From an uncultured Eubacteriales bacterium (GTDB lineage Bacteria > Bacillota > Clostridia > Lachnospirales > Lachnospiraceae), in contig USSL01000136.1 in assembly GCA_900557175.1 (NCBI GenBank), forward strand, positions 1 through 5,395: a stretch of DNA of 5,395 bases, in the 5' to 3' direction. Under the pieces are notes generated by a model. It searched no databases. It was not told the origin of the DNA and worked only from the letters and a program-made list of their open reading frames with translations. This document shows, piece after piece, positions 1-5,395 of this stretch; within the stretch, counting starts at the first letter, position 1; each line of letters starts with the position of its first letter. The translations under genes were made by a program, and so were the position numbers.

Positions 1-187
<187 letters not shown>

Positions 188-212
188 TGAAGCTGCGGCA
201 ATTAAGATACAG

Positions 213-236
213 GCGGCGCGTCTTGCGGCGCGCCGC
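213..236 (+). promoter_or_regulatory. GC-rich hairpin with alternative pairings in the leader of yesL
   Basis: GCGGCGCG (213-220) and CGCGCCGC (229-236) form a perfect 8-bp stem around an 8-nt loop. Two competing pairings overlap it: a perfect 14-bp palindrome at 224-237, and CTGCGGC (193-199) with GCCGCAG (232-238). No U run follows, so it does not look like a standard terminator. It could be an RNA-processing or stabilising structure, an operator, or a relic repeat. The function is not known. Confidence 0.3.
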
Positions 237-249
237 AGTAAAACACAAC

Positions 250-255
250 AGGAGG
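250..255 (+). promoter_or_regulatory. ribosome binding site of yesL
   Basis: A consensus AGGAGG lies 7 nt upstream of the ATG at 263 and fixes that start codon. Confidence 0.85.
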
Positions 256-262
256 CGTTGGC

Positions 263-886
263 ATGTTTTCATTAGACAGTCTTTTCGGACGGAAGATGAC
301 AAAGCTTTTTGACCTTTGTCTTGTAAATATTTACTGCATTATCACATGTATTCCTGTGATTACAATCGGGCCGGCAATGACGGCGCTCTATACAGTGCTG
401 CTTGCCATGAGTAAGGACGAAGAAGGACCGGTCACAAAGATGTATTTTAGGGCTTTTGCGTCAAACTTCAAAAAAGGGATAGCATCAGGCCTTATTTATA
501 CGGCGGTGCTGGCAGTGCTTATTTTGGATATTCAAATATGGACAACATCGCAGAGCCAATATAAGCCAATGTTTGTGACTGCAACCATGATTTTAATTGC
601 GCTTGTTGTTATGGCGGGCTGCTGGCTGTTTCCGCTGTTGGCAAAATTTGAAAATACAACGAAAAATATGCTGAAAAACGCTGTACTGTTTGCGTTTAAG
701 TATCTCCCTGTCAGTCTCTCGATGGGCATTGTTGTGACAGGCTATGCGGTGCTTGTGATGGAATACATTTTCTCGGTATGGTTTTTGTTTATTGTTTTCG
801 GTGTTGTGCTTCTTGCTTATCCGTGGACATTTTATGTGCGGATGCGTTTTGAGAAATATCTTGAAGAACAGGGAGGTCGGTCATGA
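263..886 (+). CDS. yesL: YesL family (DUF624) integral membrane protein
   Basis: A 207-residue protein that matches the YesL/DUF624 family. The N-terminal region (residues 20-48) has the family pattern VNIYCIITCIPVITIGPAMTAL. It is followed by YFRAFASNFKKG (61-72) and a PLLAKFENT stretch (124-132) that leads into LKNA. About five hydrophobic segments are visible: roughly 18-48, 73-92, 104-127, 149-168 and 170-190. The C-terminus is short and charged. YesL proteins are common in Firmicutes beside sugar ABC transporters and glycoside hydrolases, and their molecular function is not established; an accessory role in glycan uptake or sensing is inferred from context. The start is fixed by AGGAGG 7 nt upstream. 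The stop overlaps the next start (ATGA, 883-886), which implies translational coupling. The length is normal for the family and nothing looks broken. Confidence 0.9.
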   Translation: MFSLDSLFGRKMTKLFDLCLVNIYCIITCIPVITIGPAMTALYTVLLAMSKDEEGPVTKMYFRAFASNFKKGIASGLIYTAVLAVLILDIQIWTTSQSQYKPMFVTATMILIALVVMAGCWLFPLLAKFENTTKNMLKNAVLFAFKYLPVSLSMGIVVTGYAVLVMEYIFSVWFLFIVFGVVLLAYPWTFYVRMRFEKYLEEQGGRS

Positions 887-1626
887 GCCTTCTGAAAGAT
901 AAAATTGCTTCTGAAAAAAAGAAAATGGCGGCGATGAATAAGAAGGAAAAGGCTGCTTATATATTAGATTATTATAAAGTTCATATTTTAGTGCTTTTGG
1001 CGCTGATCGCCCTGCTGATTGGCATTCTTTATCAGATCATGAGTCATAAGGAAACGGTGTATCATTTTGCCATTGTCAATGAAACAATGGATGTGGAAAA
1101 GGATGAGGTGCTTTCGGCTTCTCTTGCAAGCGCTCTTAATGCCGGTAAGCGCGAGGAAGTCTTTGTGGATTCTAATTATAACATTCCTTATATGTATAAT
1201 GAGGAAAATCAGCTTGTCTATATGGACGGTTCGACGGCATCGGATTATTCAACCCACGATAAATACTTTTTAAATCTTGCAAATCATGTTGTTGACGCTG
1301 CTGTCATGCCGGAAAGCTTTATGGCACACTGCAACAGTATCGAGCGAAGCTACTATGACCTGACAGCGCTGTTTTCGGAAGCTGTGCTCGAAAAATATTC
1401 TGACAGATTTTATTATGGCACCGACGCAGATGGCAAAGAATACCTTTGCGGCCTGTACACTGACGGCACAATTTTTGATGCCGCTTACTTTGCTGCAGAC
1501 GCCGGCGAAGACCTGATTGAAGCCTGCGGCCGTCAGGTGCTTGCATTTCCGCTGGATGGCCCGAATCCGGAAAACAATGAGAAATTTATCGAATGGGTAT
1601 TTGGGGAAAATGCGGTGGAGAAATAA
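883..1626 (+). CDS. single-pass membrane protein with a large extracytoplasmic domain, function unknown
   Basis: This 247-residue protein has a lysine-rich N-terminus (residues 1-24), the sequence YILDYYKVHI just before the membrane, and one hydrophobic helix at about 34-52. A soluble domain of about 190 residues follows. By the positive-inside rule the N-terminus should be cytoplasmic and the domain external. There is no lipobox and no cleavable signal peptide. From memory, proteins with this layout (an EK-rich start, then a DYYK-H-I motif and one helix) are frequent in Lachnospiraceae, often beside YesL genes, and are annotated as hypothetical; I could not check this. The soluble part is acidic and rich in aromatic residues, and I recognise no catalytic motif. 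The ribosome binding site GGGAGG (871-876) lies inside the end of yesL, 6 nt before the ATG. The ATGA overlap suggests that the two proteins are made together and may form a complex. Confidence 0.8.
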   Translation: MSLLKDKIASEKKKMAAMNKKEKAAYILDYYKVHILVLLALIALLIGILYQIMSHKETVYHFAIVNETMDVEKDEVLSASLASALNAGKREEVFVDSNYNIPYMYNEENQLVYMDGSTASDYSTHDKYFLNLANHVVDAAVMPESFMAHCNSIERSYYDLTALFSEAVLEKYSDRFYYGTDADGKEYLCGLYTDGTIFDAAYFAADAGEDLIEACGRQVLAFPLDGPNPENNEKFIEWVFGENAVEK

Positions 1627-4600
1627 AGGGAGGAGAGAGCAGCGTTGCTGCTTAATAAAAAATATAAGTGAGAGAATTGATTTAAAAGGCGTATGGCGCC
1701 TGAAACTGGGAGCATATGAAAAGGGAGAGCATCTTTTTGAGGAGGAATGTTTTCTTCCGGGGACACTTGATGAAAATAAAAAAGGTCATGTAAATAAAGA
1801 GCTTACCATTAACCGTCTGAATCGCAAGTATATGTATACAGGCGCCGCGGTTTATGAGCGCGTGATAAATATTCCGAAAGAAGCCGGGAACAAACGTGTG
1901 ATTTTAGTGATGGAAAGAACGAAAATGACGCGTGTGTGGATGAATGATGTTTTGCAGCACACATGCTTTGGAACATCGTCAGATACACTTGGTACAGAAC
2001 AGATTTACTGCCTGACAGATGTGAAAGCCGGTGAAGATAATGTCCTTACGATTGAAGTGACAAATGACAATTATCCTGTAGGCACAGGCTGTCATATGCT
2101 GACAGAAGAAACAGTGACAAACTGGAACGGTATTATCGGTGAATTTTATATAGAAATACTTCCGGCTGTCGGCATCGAGCGTCTTAGATTGTATCCGGAT
2201 ATTCACAGTAATCAGGTACTTATGAAGGCAGATATTTATAATGATTTAAACTTTGAAGGTGAAGTATCTTTAGATGTGAACTGCATTTTGGAAAAGAAAT
2301 ATTCGCTGAAATTAAACGGCAGTAAACGTCAGACTGCACAGTTGTGTTATGAGATGGGTGAAGGCGTGCGGCTGTGGTCTGAATTTGATCCGGCACTTTA
2401 TACACTGTGGGCGCGCTTGTCTTTGAATGTTGATGGAGAAATACTGGAACATACGGTGACAGAGCGCTTTGGCATGCGTGAATTTTCTTCGAGCGGGCGA
2501 AAATTTGCAATCAACGGCATTAAAACTTTTTTGCGCGGTGAAGGAAATTCGGCAGTCTTTCCGCTGACAGGTTACCCGTATATGAAAAAAGAAGAATGGC
2601 TTGAATTTTTTAGTAAGGCAAAAGCAATGGGTATCAATTTCTTCCGTTTTCATTCGTGGACACCGCCGCGTCAGGCTTTTGCGGCTGCAGATGAGCTTGG
2701 TATTTATATGCAGCCTGAACTTTATGCTTTTGGCGGTGCGCCGTTTAGACCGGAAAAAGACGACGATTCCACGGCAAAATATTATAGGGCTGAGGCTGCG
2801 CGTATTTTGAGAACACTTGCAAGCCATCCTTCTTTTGTAATGATGGCATGGGGGAATGAGCTTGATACATATTCCTCAGATAATCGACGATATGCTCAGG
2901 AATTTAAAAAATTCTGTGAGGCGGAGGATGGAACAAGACTATATGCCGAAGGAAGTAATAATAACTTTTGGGAGCCGTCTTTTAATGAGGAGGATGATTA
3001 CTGGACAACGTGCAAGACGCATTCGACAGCGCAAAAGGATCAGATACGAATTTCTTTTTCGTGGGTAGACGATGAGCGGGCCGGACTTATCGAAACACTT
3101 GCGCCGAATACAGAATTTAATTTTGATGGTGCGCTGACAGGTTATGAAAAACCGGTAATGAGTCATGAAACGGGACAGTATCAGACGTTGCCATATTTTG
3201 ACAAAGAAATTCCAAAGTATGACAAAGGCATTTTTGAGGCGAGAAATTTAAAGTACTATAGAGATGTGATGAAACACCATGGCCTGCTTGAAATGAATGA
3301 GATTTTTTCAAAAGTATCAGCAAGAGTTTCTGCCATTGGCTACCGGGCGGATATAGAAACATCTTTGCGATCTCACGACCTTGCGGGATATCAGCTTTTG
3401 AGTATTCAGGATTTTCCGGGACAGGGTACAGCGCATGTTGGTATGCTTGATAATTTTATGGAAGAAAAGCCCGGCGGTTTTACAAAAGCGCAATATGCAA
3501 ATTTCAATAAACCGGCTGTTGTGTTGGCGCTTCTGCCTAAATTAATTTATACAAATATGGAAAAAATATCGGCAAGGGCGGCGATTGTGAATTATACGCC
3601 GTCAAATATGGAAAATGTTGATATTTACTGGAAGCTTGAGGATGGTTCTCATTTGCTTTCTCAAGGCTGTATGAAGCTTTCGGAAGTGGCTCAGGGCGCT
3701 GTTACTGAATCAGAGTGTTTCACCTGTGATTTGTCAGAAATCAGGGAAAATAAAAAGCTTTGCCTCATTGTAGGTTCTGAAAAAATCGGTAATGAAAACA
3801 GCTATGAGCTTTGGGTTTATCCTGAAATCGGGACACAGCCGGTATCAGACAGTGTAATTGTATGTGAAAAATGGGACGATAATACAAAGCAGCTTCTTCT
3901 TGACGGCGGCAGTGTGCTGCTTTTGCCGACGCCTGATGTTCGTGTGCTGCCGGAAAGTGTTGCGGTGAGGTTTACAACAGATTACTGGAGCAGAATGTTT
4001 CATCGATCTAATCAGGATGCGCATACAATGGGCATGTATATACAAAAAGAACATCCTGTTTTCAAAAAATTTGTCACAGATGAATATAATGATTATCAGT
4101 GGTTTAATCTTATGAAAGGTTCACGGGCGATAATTATGGATGAACTTCCGCCGGATATCCGTCCGCTTACATGGAATATAGACCATATGGAATGGGGAAG
4201 AAAGCTGGGCAGCCTTTTTGAAGTACAGGTTGGCCGGGGAAAATTGATGGTTTGTACCTTTGATTTGAAAAAGCAGCGTTTTATCTATCCGGAAGCGGCG
4301 CAGCTTTACAAGTCTATTGTGGAGTATATGGCTTCGGAAGCCTTTAATCCGGAGGCCTGTGCTGACATTCAGGCGCTTGACAGAGTTGTTGCCTGCGGAG
4401 AAGAATGCAGAGACGGCTATGAATTTATCGCGGCATCAGATTATGATGCCGCGTCTGTTGGCGTTTTTAAAAAGGACAGCGGTGTATGTGGGATGCCGTC
4501 AGGCTATAGCACGGTATTTAAAAATATAGATTTTGGTGAAAAGGGTGCAGACAGTGTTACTGTTGAAGGTGAAATTTTGGGTTCTCAGTGTATTTTGGTG

Positions 4601-4783
4601 GAAATATATAACGAGGAGAATGGTAAAAAAATTGCCGAAACTGTTTTTGGAGAAACTTCAGAGAAAAACAGACAATTCAAATACAGCGGCAGACCGGCAT
4701 TAGGACCATTAAAATTAAAATATCTTCAGACGGCTTTGTGTTTGAGGGCTTTTGCTTCGGTGAAACTTCTCTGGCTTATATGA
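1610..4783 (+). CDS. large GH2-type glycoside hydrolase, truncated by a frameshift near its 3' end
   Basis: This frame encodes 1,057 residues from ATG 1610, the last in-frame canonical start before the conserved region; all positions here count from that ATG. The start is uncertain, because the better ribosome binding site lies downstream. Visible parts in order: GH2 N-terminal sugar-binding sandwich (about 20-190, with LPGTLDEN and TNWNG at 170-174); Ig-like domain (190-298); TIM barrel (299-620) with FRFHSW (H348), general acid/base E417 in WGNEL and predicted nucleophile E520 in SHETGQY; a second Ig-like domain (640-740); an alpha/beta domain (742-914) that resembles the glutamine-amidotransferase-like domain of some large GH2 proteins; and a carbohydrate-binding-type sandwich from about 925. 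The spacing of the two glutamates fits GH2. No signal peptide is seen, so it is probably cytoplasmic. The substrate may be a beta-galactoside, a beta-glucuronide or a related linkage and cannot be fixed. From about residue 1035 the reading frame is wrong: the last 24 or so residues are an out-of-frame tail. Confidence 0.88.
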   Translation: MRWRNKGRREQRCCLIKNISERIDLKGVWRLKLGAYEKGEHLFEEECFLPGTLDENKKGHVNKELTINRLNRKYMYTGAAVYERVINIPKEAGNKRVILVMERTKMTRVWMNDVLQHTCFGTSSDTLGTEQIYCLTDVKAGEDNVLTIEVTNDNYPVGTGCHMLTEETVTNWNGIIGEFYIEILPAVGIERLRLYPDIHSNQVLMKADIYNDLNFEGEVSLDVNCILEKKYSLKLNGSKRQTAQLCYEMGEGVRLWSEFDPALYTLWARLSLNVDGEILEHTVTERFGMREFSSSGRKFAINGIKTFLRGEGNSAVFPLTGYPYMKKEEWLEFFSKAKAMGINFFRFHSWTPPRQAFAAADELGIYMQPELYAFGGAPFRPEKDDDSTAKYYRAEAARILRTLASHPSFVMMAWGNELDTYSSDNRRYAQEFKKFCEAEDGTRLYAEGSNNNFWEPSFNEEDDYWTTCKTHSTAQKDQIRISFSWVDDERAGLIETLAPNTEFNFDGALTGYEKPVMSHETGQYQTLPYFDKEIPKYDKGIFEARNLKYYRDVMKHHGLLEMNEIFSKVSARVSAIGYRADIETSLRSHDLAGYQLLSIQDFPGQGTAHVGMLDNFMEEKPGGFTKAQYANFNKPAVVLALLPKLIYTNMEKISARAAIVNYTPSNMENVDIYWKLEDGSHLLSQGCMKLSEVAQGAVTESECFTCDLSEIRENKKLCLIVGSEKIGNENSYELWVYPEIGTQPVSDSVIVCEKWDDNTKQLLLDGGSVLLLPTPDVRVLPESVAVRFTTDYWSRMFHRSNQDAHTMGMYIQKEHPVFKKFVTDEYNDYQWFNLMKGSRAIIMDELPPDIRPLTWNIDHMEWGRKLGSLFEVQVGRGKLMVCTFDLKKQRFIYPEAAQLYKSIVEYMASEAFNPEACADIQALDRVVACGEECRDGYEFIAASDYDAASVGVFKKDSGVCGMPSGYSTVFKNIDFGEKGADSVTVEGEILGSQCILVEIYNEENGKKIAETVFGETSEKNRQFKYSGRPALGPLKLKYLQTALCLRAFASVKLLWLI
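1628..1637 (+). promoter_or_regulatory. strong ribosome binding site without an in-frame start at normal distance
   Basis: GGGAGGAGAG begins directly after the stop codon of the preceding gene. The only canonical start at a suitable distance is TTG at 1645-1647, 9 nt after AGGAG. That codon opens a reading frame of only eight codons, which stops at TGA 1669-1671. The GH2 frame has no ATG, GTG or TTG near this site. This suggests either an indel in the A6 run at 1657-1662 or a rare start codon (ATA at 1655). Confidence 0.6.
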
Positions 4784-5232
4784 ATCCATACAGACAGCTT
4801 GATCCGGAGTCGGTGGCAGCAGATACTATTATTATTGACGGCGTGGGCGGAAGTCATCGAGTGATGCAAAACTATGTTGGTGAAATTTCGGGACCTGTAT
4901 CTGTCATCTTTAACCGAGTTGACTTTGGAGAAAACGGCAGCTTATTGGCAATCCTCAAAGGCCGAACGACAAAAAATCAGCTGGTAAAAGGTTATATGAC
5001 CTGCCTTAAGGAAGATATAAACGGGCAGTCGACAGAATTTGGGTACTATCCATTTACATTTGAACCAAATGCGGGTGAAGCATATGAATTATCTTCGGAA
5101 ACTTTCTATAAGCAGTGTTTTGAAGCGAAAGGTATTGTGGGTGTTCAAAACTTAAAGGTTGTATTTGCAGAAGATACAGGATTTGAATTTGAATCATTGA
5201 CATTTATAGAAGCTGATGCGTCTGTATTATGA
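4708..5232 (+). pseudogene. frameshifted C-terminal part of the GH2 gene (end of one binding module plus a second one)
   Basis: This frame is open from before 4708 to TGA 5230-5232 and continues the GH2 protein. It begins with IKIKISSDGFVFEGFCFGE, the missing final strands of the module that starts in the other frame. A second module of the same type follows. The two modules align: FKNIDFGEKG (from base 4517) with FNRVDFGENG (from base 4909), and the closing strands LKIKISSDGFVFEGFCFGE with LKVVFAEDTGFEFESLTFIE. They resemble CBM6-like beta-sandwich modules, though I cannot confirm the family. A GTG at 4738 could be taken for a start, but no ribosome binding site precedes it and it falls inside a beta-strand, so an independent gene is unlikely. 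The intact coding character of about 170 codons suggests that the indel is recent or a sequence error. Confidence 0.8.
4711..4720 (+). other. frameshift site in the GH2 gene
   Basis: The sequence is AAAATTAAAA. Upstream of it the protein reads GPLK in the first frame; downstream it reads ISSDGFVFEGF one frame back. Adding one A to either A4 run (4711-4714 or 4717-4720) joins the frames with a sensible strand, GPLKIKISSDGF or GPLKLKISSDGF. The tract is not a standard X-XXY-YYZ slippery heptamer in the incoming frame, although a P-site AAA could re-pair one base back. Confidence 0.75.
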
Positions 5233-5395
5233 AATGCATCCGCTGCGCTATGCGCTTATGATTTTCTCGCTTTCGTGCCGGCAAAAGTAAATACTTGTAA
5301 GTAAGTGCTTCCTTTTGCCTAAGCATTGTACATACTTGCAGCCCTCGCTGCCGTCCATAAGTGTGCGGTGTTCATAGAAAGGCGCAGCGTGCCAC
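5233..5395. other. non-coding 3' region with nested inverted repeats and a doubtful minus-strand partial ORF
   Basis: No convincing gene follows the GH2 stop codon on the + strand. Several hairpins are visible: GCGC-TAT-GCGC (5245-5255), GGCAAAAG (5280-5287) with CTTTTGCC (5312-5319), and GCAGC-CCTC-GCTGC (5338-5351). An outer 8-bp inverted pair, CGCTGCGC (5241-5248) with GCGCAGCG (5382-5389), brackets most of the region. On the minus strand a frame is open from the window edge (5394) to a TAG at 5250-5248, 48 residues, cysteine- and histidine-containing (for example YVQCLGKRKHLL and YFCRHESEK). That could be the end of a convergent gene, but it may equally be a translation of a structured intergenic repeat. 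The region may carry the transcription terminator of the operon, but no stem is followed by a clear U run. Confidence 0.4.
5280..5319. terminator. candidate bidirectional hairpin downstream of the GH2 gene
   Basis: GGCAAAAG and CTTTTGCC form a perfect 8-bp stem around a 24-nt loop that itself holds the small inverted repeat TACTT-GT-AAGTA. It lies 48 bp after the GH2 stop codon. The T run is inside the stem and no U run follows it, so the terminator call is weak. Confidence 0.25.

Noticed and set aside
1517..1609. Longest possible start of the GH2 frame at 1517
   Set aside because: The added 31 residues are out-of-frame translation of the preceding gene, with arginine-rich composition unlike a GH2 N-terminus.
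2312..2827. 171-residue minus-strand open frame
   Set aside because: It lies wholly antisense to the conserved GH2 barrel region, has no recognisable motif and a low-complexity basic composition; it is a shadow frame.
4709..4721. Programmed -1 ribosomal frameshift signal
   Set aside because: The A-rich tract is not a standard slippery heptamer in the incoming frame, and I see no obvious strong downstream stem. A single-base indel is simpler.
4738..5232. Independent small gene starting at GTG 4738
   Set aside because: It has no ribosome binding site, begins in mid-strand of a module, and its sequence continues the upstream GH2 protein.

Overview
The window looks like a carbohydrate-utilisation locus of a low-to-moderate GC Gram-positive anaerobe. 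A gut Clostridia / Lachnospiraceae-type bacterium is my best guess, from AT-leaning codon use, strong AGGAGG-type ribosome binding sites, a YesL (DUF624) membrane protein and a large GH2 enzyme without a signal peptide. The taxonomic call is inference.

Layout, all genes on the + strand: (1) the last 61 codons of a GH1 beta-glucosidase (1-187); (2) a 75-bp gap with two hairpins, one of them resembling a terminator at the GH1 stop codon; (3) a YesL/DUF624 integral membrane protein (263-886); (4) a single-pass membrane protein with a large, probably extracytoplasmic domain (883-1626), joined to yesL by an ATGA overlap; (5) a very large GH2-type glycosidase (about 1610-4783), whose C-terminal end continues in another frame to 5232; (6) a 163-bp non-coding tail with nested hairpins and a doubtful minus-strand partial ORF.

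The clearest anomaly is a frameshift in the GH2 gene. The protein runs in one frame to about 4711-4720 and then resumes, with matching domain sequence, one frame back to 5232. One missing A in either of two A4 runs would restore a single protein of about 1,200 residues. The start of this gene is also odd. The good ribosome binding site (1628-1637) leads to a TTG that is out of frame, and removing one A from an A6 run would join it to the GH2 frame. Both may be sequencing or assembly indels, or the gene may really be decayed.

Together the genes suggest uptake of a plant or host glycan oligosaccharide and its trimming inside the cell by the GH1 and GH2 enzymes, with YesL and its partner as membrane accessory proteins of unknown role. 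I found no CRISPR array, tRNA, rRNA, transposase or phage gene, and nothing that amounts to a clearly new defence or mobile system.
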